From Novosphingobium sp. BW1 (GTDB lineage Bacteria > Pseudomonadota > Alphaproteobacteria > Sphingomonadales > Sphingomonadaceae), in contig NZ_VIRF01000128.1 of the NCBI RefSeq assembly GCF_008107685.1, forward strand, positions 1 to 64,000: DNA of 64,000 bases. The letters are read 5' to 3'. The notes under the pieces are model-generated. The model was given only the letters and a program-made list of their open reading frames with translations, was not told the DNA's origin and ran no database searches. Made by a program: the position numbers and the translations under genes. This document shows positions 41,609 through 49,675 of this stretch, piece by piece (the stretch's first letter is position 1; each line of letters starts with the position of its first letter).

Positions 41609-42955
41609 TCAGCGCAGACCGGCGGGGATCTGATAGACCCTGTTATGGCGCGAAAGTTGATCGAGAAGGTTTTCGCTAGATCGCCAGCCCTCGAATTCCG
41701 GGTCGGCGTCGATCCCCAGCGCCCGATCGCCGATGGGCGCGTAGCGGCGTAACTGGCTCGCGATACCCTCGCGACCGAAAATCCAGCATGCTACAGAATG
41801 GCGGGAGAGCATGACGCAAAGCCGCCCGGCGTCGAGATGAAAGGCAGTCGCGTCGGCTCTGCCGGACAGCGGATGCTGCACGAACATGAGGGGCCGCTCG
41901 AGACCTTGGAAGCGATTGGCCGTTTCGACCAGAATGGCGTTGAGGTCAGGCCATAGCCGCTCACGCACGGCGGCAACTTGCGCGACCTGGGCACAGGCCA
42001 CTCCGATCATGGCCGGGGTGACGCGCACACGCTCCCCATTGGGTTCGACGACGTAAGCTTGGCGGTGAAGCACGCGGCGGATCGTCGCTACCATGCATCC
42101 GGCCATTTCCCGATCGACGTCACCGGCCATCAGGGCGGGCAGCTCGATCATCGAAAGTGACTGTCCGCGGGTCGGCGCATCGAGCGGGAGATCGGTCGGC
42201 ATGATGCCTGGGACGATGTAGCCCATCGCCCTGGTCGGGGTCAGGGCCTCGAAGGGCAGATTGGGATAGAACGCGGGCTGTATGAAGGAAACCGTGTCCT
42301 GGACCAGCCTGCGACTAACCGGCAGGGCGAGGCGCCGGATTCCGGGATGACGTGCGAGGAGCGCACCAGGCGCGGGAACGTGAGGACCGGCCAGGTCAGA
42401 CCGCCAGCGTTCCAGCTCGGTCTGAATGACCGGCGCGATCTGTCCAGGGTCGCCAATCAATGCGTGGCGGTGCGCCAGGCCGGCAATCTGCAGAAACTGA
42501 AAGTCCGGAAGCTGATAGGCCTCGTCGACGATCTGCAACTCCGCGATCGGTTGATGCGCATCGAGCCAGGACCATTTGGCGGCATTACCGATGACGATCA
42601 TCGGCCCTTGCGGCAGATGCTGGGTACTCTCGACGATCGTCAACGAGGGGATGGCTACGATGGCTTCCGGAATTTCCAGTTCCTTGCTGACCATCATATG
42701 GATGGGGACGCGCGGAAATCCCGCGCCTAGGCGGCGGGCGATGTCGTAGGCCTGTTCGTTGGTGAGGGTCACGACCATCACGCGCTCGCCGAGGATGGCC
42801 GCGCCCTGGACGGCCAGCCTTTCAACGACCCCGGTCTTGCCCGCGCCTGGCGGCGAATCCAGCACGACCGCGGCTTCGCGGCGATACTGCGTGGCCAGGA
42901 CCGCCTCGATCGCGGCGTTGGCCCGGTCCGCGGCTGTCACCATGACGGCGGTCAT
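41609..42955 (-). CDS. SF1 helicase-like ATPase (last gene of a six-gene operon)
   Basis: 448 residues. SF1 motifs are visible in order: Walker A SPPGAGKT (34-41), Walker B QIVDEAYQLP (D144, E145), motif III GDPGQ (168-172), a motif V-like ETANRFQGLERP and motif VI-like CVMLSRHSVACW near the end. The Walker B is DEAY rather than DEAD or DEAH. It is small for a full helicase and lacks the UvrD 1B/2B inserts. Its ATG overlaps the upstream stop by 4 nt, so it is translationally coupled to the unknown protein. It probably supplies the motor of this multi-gene system. Confidence 0.8.
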   Translation of the reverse strand: MTAVMVTAADRANAAIEAVLATQYRREAAVVLDSPPGAGKTGVVERLAVQGAAILGERVMVVTLTNEQAYDIARRLGAGFPRVPIHMMVSKELEIPEAIVAIPSLTIVESTQHLPQGPMIVIGNAAKWSWLDAHQPIAELQIVDEAYQLPDFQFLQIAGLAHRHALIGDPGQIAPVIQTELERWRSDLAGPHVPAPGALLARHPGIRRLALPVSRRLVQDTVSFIQPAFYPNLPFEALTPTRAMGYIVPGIMPTDLPLDAPTRGQSLSMIELPALMAGDVDREMAGCMVATIRRVLHRQAYVVEPNGERVRVTPAMIGVACAQVAQVAAVRERLWPDLNAILVETANRFQGLERPLMFVQHPLSGRADATAFHLDAGRLCVMLSRHSVACWIFGREGIASQLRRYAPIGDRALGIDADPEFEGWRSSENLLDQLSRHNRVYQIPAGLR

Positions 42956-44388
42956 CGCAGTGCCTCGATGGCCGCCTGTAGATTGGTGGGAACGGTGCGG
43001 GTGGAGGACGGCGGCGCCGGGTCGTCGTGATGCGTCCAGGGAATGACCGCGAGGCGATCGCGCATACGCCCGCGTTTACGGATCATATAGCCCCAATCGG
43101 CGCCCTTGCTGCCCAGCTCGATTGCACTCCCGCTCGTCGGGATATCGACCGCCTGATGGCCCTTCTTGATCCTGAGGTGGAGATGCGTGCCGGCCGGGGC
43201 GATGCGCACATCCTCGATCACGACCTGCATCCGCTGGTCGCGGGTCAGAACGAGCAGGTCGCGCGGACGGACGTGGAGATTGACCTGATCGGTCGAGATG
43301 ACGAGGCGATGGACCGTCTTCCTGCCTTCGCGAACCGAACCGGTTTCGATGACCTGGCCGGCAATCAATCTCCCGTCCCAGCGCGCGCGGGCGGCCGCCA
43401 TGCGGTCGCCATAGATCTGGTCCGCGGCGACTGCCTGAAGCGCGTGCTCGCGCTCGACCATCTTGTAGGCAGCCGCCCGGGGCTTGTCGCGATAGGGCAG
43501 CGGGCGTTGGGCATCGCGGCCATTCATGAAGCTCAGAAAGGCGTTCTCTTCCTGGCGGCGCAGCTCAGTCAGGATCGGCGCTTCGGCGATGGGCTGATCG
43601 AGCCAGCGCAAAGCCTGCTGAACGGCGTTGTAGATATTCGTAACGATAGGCGACAGCGCGGAGAAAACCTGCTGACGGCGAAACCACAGCTCGTCGGGCT
43701 GGGCATGGGTCGCGCGCGCGGCATCATAGGCGCTCACGAGCGGCTGCAGTGTTATCCGGTCGAATTCGGGATCGGTCTTCACGCCCATGACCTGGCGCTC
43801 GGCTTCGGCGATGGCGTTCTGCAAGCTGCGCCCGGCCGGGGGGCTGAGCCAGGTGAGGAATACGCCGAGATGCTCGTCGTCACCGCTGTGCTGGCCGGTG
43901 GCAAACAGCGTGGCCAGGGAGCTGGTTGCGGTCATCAAGGTCTGCTGGCCGGCATAGGGCATGCGTTCGGTCGAATACGTGAGCAGCTCGCCCACCCGCT
44001 TGATCTGCGGATTGTCGCGCGTGAAGCGAAGGCGGTCAGCCAGGATGTCTAGGTGACCGGCCGCTGCGCCGGACGAGACCCAGAACTGAGGAAAGTCGCC
44101 GCGCGCGCGGCAGTCGGCGAAGTAATTTTCGATGCGCGCGCCGAACCAGGCGATCAATTCATACTGTTCGTTGCGCTGGCGCGGATCGCCTACGACGAAG
44201 ATCTCAGGCGTCTGGCCGATGCCGCCGACCGCAAGCGCGTGGACCGCGGTGTCTTCGCCGGCCATCGCCAGGGGGCACACGATCAGGGCATGCGGCTGGA
44301 TCACCACCTGGCGGTGTGAGACGTGCCTAATGGCCCGTTGCTGATCGACGGCTGCCAGCCTTGCGACGAGATCGAGAGCACTAGCCAT
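42952..44388 (-). CDS. Protein of unknown function in the six-gene operon
   Basis: 478 residues from ATG 44388, overlapping the upstream nuclease stop by 8 nt. No conserved motif was recognised. The first 100 residues are alpha/beta (HALIVCPLAMAGEDTAVHAL, EIFVVGDPRQRNEQYELIAW). A helical centre follows (LWFRRQQVFSALSPIVTNIY, YNAVQQALRWLDQPIAEAP). The C-terminal 150 residues are beta-rich and basic (VNLHVRPRDLLVLTRDQRM, HLHLRIKKGHQAVDIPTSG) and could bind nucleic acid. Because it overlaps both neighbours it must be part of the same complex or pathway as the nuclease and helicase. Confidence 0.75.
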   Translation of the reverse strand: MASALDLVARLAAVDQQRAIRHVSHRQVVIQPHALIVCPLAMAGEDTAVHALAVGGIGQTPEIFVVGDPRQRNEQYELIAWFGARIENYFADCRARGDFPQFWVSSGAAAGHLDILADRLRFTRDNPQIKRVGELLTYSTERMPYAGQQTLMTATSSLATLFATGQHSGDDEHLGVFLTWLSPPAGRSLQNAIAEAERQVMGVKTDPEFDRITLQPLVSAYDAARATHAQPDELWFRRQQVFSALSPIVTNIYNAVQQALRWLDQPIAEAPILTELRRQEENAFLSFMNGRDAQRPLPYRDKPRAAAYKMVEREHALQAVAADQIYGDRMAAARARWDGRLIAGQVIETGSVREGRKTVHRLVISTDQVNLHVRPRDLLVLTRDQRMQVVIEDVRIAPAGTHLHLRIKKGHQAVDIPTSGSAIELGSKGADWGYMIRKRGRMRDRLAVIPWTHHDDPAPPSSTRTVPTNLQAAIEALR

Positions 44389-45487
44389 TGGCGGCCTCCG
44401 ACAAGGTTCGATAGGCACGCGACAGTTCTGCTTGAACGATCGCCTCTGCCGGGGTGCGCGCCACGGTGCCGGGCCGGCCCTTCATCAGCTCGATGGCCCG
44501 GACGATCGACCCAGCCGGGGCAAGATACTCGCTGGCATGCTCGCCGAGCAGCGCCGGGCTGCTGTTCGCCACCGCCTGTTCGCGGCAATGCGTCCACAGC
44601 GCACAGTGTTCGCGGCAGTTGGTATGGTAGCGGCTTGGGATCGAAACCAGGATGGCGGGATCGCTGAGCGTGCCCCAGGCCGGTATCATGGCTTCTATCT
44701 CATCGAGGCTCGTTGGCGCGTCGGCCATAGCGCGCTCGATCGAATGCACTTCGCCGAGCACCGACATCCGCTTCAAGGTGGGCAGGAAGAAGCCTGTCAC
44801 TTTGAGAATGAGGTCGCAGCGCGCCAAGGCGAGGGCCGGAGCGGTCCCGAAGTCGGACAGGAGCTGGCGCAGCGAGGTAACACCGACCGCGGCTTGCCGG
44901 CAAGCGGCGCGCAGATCGGCCGGGTCAGTCTTGCCGCCGCGATCCGCGTAGGACTTGAGAACGCCCACCCGGTAGAAAGGCTCGTCGTCGCGCGCCACCA
45001 GATAGTCCGGCTCGATGGCGTGAGGCGCGCCGCCGTAGTCGAGGATCAAGCGCGGCTTGATAATGAGGTTGGGCGCGTGACGGTCCTGCCCGAGTTTCAG
45101 GCCGATCAGCCGGCGCGTCTCCGTCTCTCGGCGGCGGCGCTGAGCGAACGTATCACCCGGCGCGAAATCACCGACGGATACGATCTTGGACTCTGATGCG
45201 TCCAGATAGGTCTCGTCGACATAGAGCGAGAACAGATTGGCGGCGCCATTTTGCATGACATGCCGTTCAAACTTCTGGTTGAGGACCAGGGCGAAGGGCG
45301 ACTGCGCCTCCGCGTCGTCGCGGTTTAGAATGTCCTGCGCCGCTTTTGCCGGGCTGACGCCGGCGATGGTCAAGGCCTTGAGCCGAAGGCAGTCGGGATT
45401 GCGTGCAACGCGCTCGATGCCGCGCGCGCCCAACTCCTGAACGGGCTGGGGACCGCGAAGCTTGGCGATGCGCGCGACTTGGTTCAC
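44381..45487 (-). CDS. PD-(D/E)XK nuclease with C-terminal Cys cluster
   Basis: 368 residues with a GTG start coupled to the upstream stop (GTGA). A restriction-type fold is indicated by FALVLNQKFERHVMQNGAAN followed by IEPDYLVARD (D161) and YRVGVLKSY (K178), the D...xxK pattern of PD-(D/E)XK enzymes. Near residues 288-300 is a Cys cluster NCREHCALWTHC, which could hold an iron-sulfur cluster as in Cas4/AddB-type nucleases. It is the only clear DNA-cutting enzyme of the operon besides the PIN domain. Confidence 0.7.
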   Translation of the reverse strand: MNQVARIAKLRGPQPVQELGARGIERVARNPDCLRLKALTIAGVSPAKAAQDILNRDDAEAQSPFALVLNQKFERHVMQNGAANLFSLYVDETYLDASESKIVSVGDFAPGDTFAQRRRRETETRRLIGLKLGQDRHAPNLIIKPRLILDYGGAPHAIEPDYLVARDDEPFYRVGVLKSYADRGGKTDPADLRAACRQAAVGVTSLRQLLSDFGTAPALALARCDLILKVTGFFLPTLKRMSVLGEVHSIERAMADAPTSLDEIEAMIPAWGTLSDPAILVSIPSRYHTNCREHCALWTHCREQAVANSSPALLGEHASEYLAPAGSIVRAIELMKGRPGTVARTPAEAIVQAELSRAYRTLSEAANG

Positions 45488-46329
45488 CCCACGGCCTTCC
45501 CGAGTTTCGCCTCGCCTTCGATGACGGCTGGGAGGCCCCAGAGCTGCTGCTGTTCGCGGTAGCCACGCAGTTTCGCAGTGGCGCTGAGGCGTTCCTTGAG
45601 GTCGTCCTGCTCGATTAGCTGGAGTTCGTTTTCAACGGCTGTGCGAATGCGCTCGGGGTCGGCAGGCTGGCTCGCTTCCACGGCGCCCGGGACGCCGCGC
45701 GCGAGGCGCATCATTATGGCCTCGACCGTGGAGGCTCGCACCGGGTTCGTAGCGGCAAGATGCAGCGAGCGTTCGAGCAGGGCGAGCGTCGTGCGCAGAT
45801 GGCAGGTCCGCAAGGTGCGCGCGCCGATGAGCCGGCGTTCGATCGGCCATGCCGAACTGGTCAGGAGCCGCGGCATCGCCGTCAGTGTCGCGACATTGAG
45901 AGCCGGCGCGATCCAGGCGGGCCGGGCAGCCGGATCGCGCCGTGCGGCCCGCTCCTCGTCGCGGCGCAGGCTGGAGAAGCGCGAGGCCGAGATGTCGGCG
46001 TCGCTGGTCGCCAGCGCGAGTTCGCTGATCAGAGCGGGCGACGCTGGCACGCCGATTTCGTCGAGCGTGTCGAGAACCTGTTCGCGTACCACGCGGCCGC
46101 CGGCGCGTGAGCGCGGGCTTGCCGCAGCGTCCCCGTGTGCATCGAGGAAGCGCAACTCGGCCGTCAGGCGCCGCCGCTCGGCGCCGAGTCGCTCCAGCTT
46201 GGCGTCCAGATCGCGGTGATCGCCAAGCGATCCATCAGCCAGCGCTAAATCGAAGGATTCGAGCAGCATACGCTGGTCCGCCACCACTTTGGCGAGCCTG
46301 CGGGCGATCTGATCCTTCGAATGTGTCAT
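45484..46329 (-). CDS. Coiled-coil/helical protein of the six-gene operon
   Basis: 281 residues. The first 65 residues are a charged coiled coil (MTHSKDQIARRLAKVVADQR, DLDAKLERLGAERRRLTAEL). Residues 75-130 may be a winged helix (VVREQVLDTLDEIGVPASPA, LISELALATSDADISASRF, FSSLRRDEERAARR). The rest is helical with a final coiled coil. A role in DNA recognition or dimerisation is plausible. It lies 53 bp past the methyltransferase stop and overlaps the nuclease by 4 nt. Confidence 0.7.
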   Translation of the reverse strand: MTHSKDQIARRLAKVVADQRMLLESFDLALADGSLGDHRDLDAKLERLGAERRRLTAELRFLDAHGDAAASPRSRAGGRVVREQVLDTLDEIGVPASPALISELALATSDADISASRFSSLRRDEERAARRDPAARPAWIAPALNVATLTAMPRLLTSSAWPIERRLIGARTLRTCHLRTTLALLERSLHLAATNPVRASTVEAIMMRLARGVPGAVEASQPADPERIRTAVENELQLIEQDDLKERLSATAKLRGYREQQQLWGLPAVIEGEAKLGKAVG

Positions 46330-46382
46330 GCACCGCTATATAGGCTTCCATGCTTTTCCATGCAATACCACGCTACGCCACG

Positions 46383-47684
46383 TCATCGTTGAAAGCATAG
46401 CACAGCCTCGAGGGCGCCGCTCTTACGCTTATAGATCCGTGTGTACCGATTGATTCCCGACATCGATCGCGCGCTTGGGAAATCGTCGCGGCGCGGTAGG
46501 CTGAGTCCGGCGGCCACTCCCATTTCGCCGATGATCGTCGGAAGATCGTTGTGCAACTCCTTGTAGTAGGAGTCCTGCACTACGAGAATCGCTGCTGCAC
46601 TAGGTTTCAGCACTGGGACCAAGGCCGCCAGCGAACGCGCCATCTTGTCGAAGTAGTCGAGGTGGGTTTTGAGATAATAGCCGCCGGACGCCTTCGAGGG
46701 ATGCTTGCCGAGCTTCTCCAGGAAGGCGAGGCAAGTGTCACCCCATTCGGGTCTCGGCGTGAGAAACTCCTTCGGAACCCGTGTGGAGCCGATCATCTTG
46801 CGCCCCAGCGCCTCCATCGAAATGCGCAGCCGCGGATAGAGGATCGCCAGTTCGATCCGAGTTGCGGCGGAATAATCGATCCGCGTGCAATAGGGGGGCG
46901 ATGACAGGATCAGGTCGACCGTTTCCGCTGCCGGCTTGGCCTGGGCCGTGTCCATGACGCTCAAACTGGTCATGATGGGGCCGGTCGTCGGGCCGGCGTG
47001 GCTACGTGTTCCGAGCGATGTAGCCATGATGTCGATGGCCTCGACAAATCTTTCGAGCAGCTTGCGGCGTTGGCAATCAACGAGGGTTTCGCCTGGCTTG
47101 GGCTCGCGCAGCCAGGTGGGGTTCGACGACTGGAATTGCCCGGCAAGCTCACGAGTGATCGTGAACAGGGCCACGTAGAATGTTGCTGCGAGCGCCGACA
47201 TGCGCTCGACTTTCGCACCCTCGATCGAGAACGTGGCGGCTCCGACGAGCTGGTCGCGAATTCGATGCTCCAAGCCGCGGATGAGCGCAGCAAGGGGCTT
47301 TTCGAACCAGGTCAGCAGTGGATCCTTGTCGAGCAGGCGGCGCGGATCAGCGCGGATGCCCTTGACCGTGTCGCGCGCAAGCGGTCCGAGCGCATCGGCC
47401 TCGCTGGTTGGAAGCAGACGCGCGCGCGCGATGATTACCATGACCGGATTCACGTCCCAGCCTTCCGCGCAATAGCCCCGGTCGGCAGCGCTATAGGTGG
47501 TCGTTCCGCTGCCGTTCCAGGGGTCGAGAATCTTGGCGCCCGGTGCCAGCTCAGCGCTCTCGATCAGCTTGTCGGCAAAGCTATGCGGGTAGCCGGCGTA
47601 ATAGGGGAAAAAGCCATGCCATCCCGCTTCCTCTTTCGAGTTGCGTTTCGGCGATGCGATCTGGAGTCTGGCGATATCGGTCAT
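46383..47684 (-). CDS. DNA methyltransferase (N4/N6 amino type)
   Basis: 433 residues. The SAM-binding motif I is DPWNGSG (54-60), followed by a helix and the acidic WDVNP. The catalytic motif IV is SSPPY near residue 262 (LILSSPPYCTRIDYSAATR). Motif I before motif IV is the order of the alpha/gamma class; the proline-rich SPPY is common to N4-cytosine and N6-adenine enzymes. It should modify host DNA so that the system spares it, by analogy with restriction-modification, BREX and DISARM systems. Its ATG overlaps the PIN-domain stop by 4 nt. Confidence 0.85.
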   Translation of the reverse strand: MTDIARLQIASPKRNSKEEAGWHGFFPYYAGYPHSFADKLIESAELAPGAKILDPWNGSGTTTYSAADRGYCAEGWDVNPVMVIIARARLLPTSEADALGPLARDTVKGIRADPRRLLDKDPLLTWFEKPLAALIRGLEHRIRDQLVGAATFSIEGAKVERMSALAATFYVALFTITRELAGQFQSSNPTWLREPKPGETLVDCQRRKLLERFVEAIDIMATSLGTRSHAGPTTGPIMTSLSVMDTAQAKPAAETVDLILSSPPYCTRIDYSAATRIELAILYPRLRISMEALGRKMIGSTRVPKEFLTPRPEWGDTCLAFLEKLGKHPSKASGGYYLKTHLDYFDKMARSLAALVPVLKPSAAAILVVQDSYYKELHNDLPTIIGEMGVAAGLSLPRRDDFPSARSMSGINRYTRIYKRKSGALEAVLCFQR

Positions 47685-48223
47685 TCGGCTTTTTCTTCCC
47701 GCCAGGCCGCCGCAAAGTTGGGCGTTAGCGGCGCCAGAAGCGCAATGATCGCCGCAACATCGAGGGGTGGATTCTTGAGCCGGTCTGCTTGCACTTTCAG
47801 CGCGAGATGCAGTGTCTCCGGCTTGTCGGCGAGAAGTCGTGCCAGGAAGGCATCGGGATGGACCGCTTCGATGCCCGTCGGCAGATGCACGAAATCCTTA
47901 AGGTTGCCGGTGACGATGCAATCGGCTTCAGACGCCGCCGCACAGGCAGCGACATGTCGGTCTTTCGGATGATTGCGCATCTGAGGTATCAGCGGCTTGT
48001 AATCCTCGACCAAGGCATCCGCGAAATTGGTATCGAGGGCTTTGCGAAGCGACGACGCGCTGGTCGCAGAAAGCCGTCCGTCTGCGATGAGATTAATAAA
48101 CACTTCGTCGAGGATCTGATCGGTCCACAGCGGGATAAAGCAGCCCTCGACGGCGGCGGACAGCAACGTATCGCGCAGCGGCAACGCGTAGAGCACGTCG
48201 GCATCGAGAACGGCCTTCAACAT
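47681..48223 (-). CDS. PIN-domain protein leading the six-gene operon
   Basis: 180 residues. PIN acidic residues are D7 (AVLDADVLY), E41 (ILDEVFINL), D89 (PKDRHVAA) and D111 (NLKDF). The last 60 residues are an extra helical part. Such PIN proteins act as toxins and are usually paired with a helix-turn-helix antitoxin of the excisionase type, as at 48351. Here the pair is divergent rather than in one operon, and the PIN gene is coupled to a methyltransferase. It could be a toxin that guards the operon or an RNase effector of it. Confidence 0.75.
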   Translation of the reverse strand: MLKAVLDADVLYALPLRDTLLSAAVEGCFIPLWTDQILDEVFINLIADGRLSATSASSLRKALDTNFADALVEDYKPLIPQMRNHPKDRHVAACAAASEADCIVTGNLKDFVHLPTGIEAVHPDAFLARLLADKPETLHLALKVQADRLKNPPLDVAAIIALLAPLTPNFAAAWREEKAE

Positions 48224-48350
48224 CGAACGCGGACCCCACGCTATTACCTTGCGCGGCGATCAGTTCCCCCTGCGCGTGCGTCTTTTCTTGCCACATCGGC
48301 CGGCCAGCGTCAGGTTGCACTTGTAGCGATTAGGGGTTATATCCGCAGTT
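48224..48350. promoter_or_regulatory. Divergent promoter region between PIN and HTH genes
   Basis: 127 bp separate two divergent genes. No textbook -35/-10 pair was found, but TAGGGGTTATATCC (48330-48343) gives a TTATAT core that may be a -10. Binding of the HTH protein here would control both its own gene and the six-gene operon, if the pair works like other PIN/HTH modules. Confidence 0.4.
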
Positions 48351-48845
48351 ATGGCCGCCCCGCGTCGAACCCATGAGTCCAGCCAGAACGGCGTGACGAA
48401 CGCCGATCGCCGTACCGCGCGCGAGCTCGTGTCGCTTCTGGGTGACCGAAATGTGCGCGACCGCTTCGAACTCAAGGGCAAGGATGGCCGAGCCGCGACG
48501 CTCACGGCGCCCATGATCAGTCTGATCGAGCGAGCGGCAAGGATCGTCGCCGATGGGACGGCAGTCGATGTTTTCGCGCGCGACAAAGAGCTAACATCGC
48601 AAGAGGCGGCCGAGTTTCTGGGCGTCTCTCGGCAGTACCTCGTTCGCTTGCTTGATCGAGGCGATATTCCGTTCGCGCGAACGGGCAATCATCGGCGCGT
48701 GAAGAGTGCGGATGTCCTCGCGTATCGCGAGAAACGAGATGCTGCGCGCCGCGATGCTTTGTCGGCGATCGCGCAGGAAACGCAAAATGCCGGCGGCTAC
48801 GGCGCGCCCGCCACGCTGGGGCCTAAGCGCACCCGTCAGGGATAG
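48351..48845 (+). CDS. Excisionase-type helix-turn-helix protein (candidate antitoxin/regulator)
   Basis: 164 residues from ATG 48351. A MerR/excisionase-type HTH lies at about 83-125 (LTSQEAAEFLGVSRQYLVRL, LDRGDIPFARTGNHRRVKSA). The N-terminal 70 residues are helical and may bind the PIN protein. The C-terminal tail is low-complexity. This is the standard antitoxin partner of PIN toxins in the COG1569/DUF-type pairs, placed divergently here. Its end overlaps the HNH gene's end by 10 bp in convergent fashion. Confidence 0.75.
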   Translation: MAAPRRTHESSQNGVTNADRRTARELVSLLGDRNVRDRFELKGKDGRAATLTAPMISLIERAARIVADGTAVDVFARDKELTSQEAAEFLGVSRQYLVRLLDRGDIPFARTGNHRRVKSADVLAYREKRDAARRDALSAIAQETQNAGGYGAPATLGPKRTRQG

Positions 48846-49675
48846 GCCGGCAAGTCGCCATTGACGAGGAATTCGAGCAGGTCTTCGTTTTCGAGCACCG
48901 CTGAATAGAAGACGTGCTGCCAGGAATTGGGCGTCGGATCGGCATGGCCATTCCGAAAGGCACCGATCGTCTCGGCTACCGCCTGGCCACTTGCCCGCAT
49001 GGTGGTGACATTGCGGATCAGCCGGCGATGTTCGTTGCGGAAGAACCGGACATAGCGGCCGGGAATATCGAGTTCGCGTAAGTGCGTCGTTACAAGCGCG
49101 GCTTCGCCTGGCAGAAGCGCCGGGCTGGGAATGAGCTCGAATGTCGGGGCCGTAAATGGCGGGGTGATGATGAGATCGACGATCTTGGCAACTGAGAAGA
49201 CATCGAAGTAGGGATGGATGAAGTAGCGAGGATTATCGGCATCGCCTGTCTTTTCGAGCTTCTTGAGCTGGCAGGCGTCGCACATGGGAAACAGGTTGCC
49301 CGGCGTGATCGCGAAGTGCGGATAGGCCCCCTTTGGCAGGTAGTGATCTAGCGTATTGGGCGCGCCCGGCTCTCCGCAAGCAGGGCATAGATCGAGGTCG
49401 TGATTGCGGATCGGGGCCATCGCCAAACCGTGGGCGGATTCGTCGTCGGCGCTCTTGTAGAGGTTGTGAAACGTCTTTTTGCGTGGGCCGATCGCTGGCC
49501 ATGACTGCACATGCTCGGGCGATCCGCCATGATCGAGATACGTTTGGACGCGGTCCCGCCATTCACCGGCTATTCCGGTAAAGAAATTGGCGTGAATGCC
49601 GTTTTGGCGCTCGGCCACGACCAGATCCACAAGGCCGAGGCTGCACGCCGCCGGAAGTGGTAGCTGCATGACCAT
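48836..49675 (-). CDS. HNH endonuclease, Septu PtuB-like
   Basis: 279 residues. An HNH core with zinc ligands: C97 and C100 (DLCPACGEPGA), a TLDHYLPKG motif (H111) and C132, C135 (LFPMCDACQLKK). The C-terminal half is helical (YVRFFRNEHRRLIRNVTTM). In the Septu anti-phage system an ATPase (PtuA) is encoded with an HNH nuclease (PtuB), and here the nuclease follows the ATPase with a 1-nt TGATG overlap. PtuB is thought to cut DNA or tRNA on phage infection. Confidence 0.8.
   Translation of the reverse strand: MVMQLPLPAACSLGLVDLVVAERQNGIHANFFTGIAGEWRDRVQTYLDHGGSPEHVQSWPAIGPRKKTFHNLYKSADDESAHGLAMAPIRNHDLDLCPACGEPGAPNTLDHYLPKGAYPHFAITPGNLFPMCDACQLKKLEKTGDADNPRYFIHPYFDVFSVAKIVDLIITPPFTAPTFELIPSPALLPGEAALVTTHLRELDIPGRYVRFFRNEHRRLIRNVTTMRASGQAVAETIGAFRNGHADPTPNSWQHVFYSAVLENEDLLEFLVNGDLPAYP

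Noticed and set aside
41322..41633. 103-codon plus-strand frame between the TIR-like and helicase genes
   Set aside because: Overlaps both neighbours' ends on the other strand, Ser-rich with no domain and no ribosome site.
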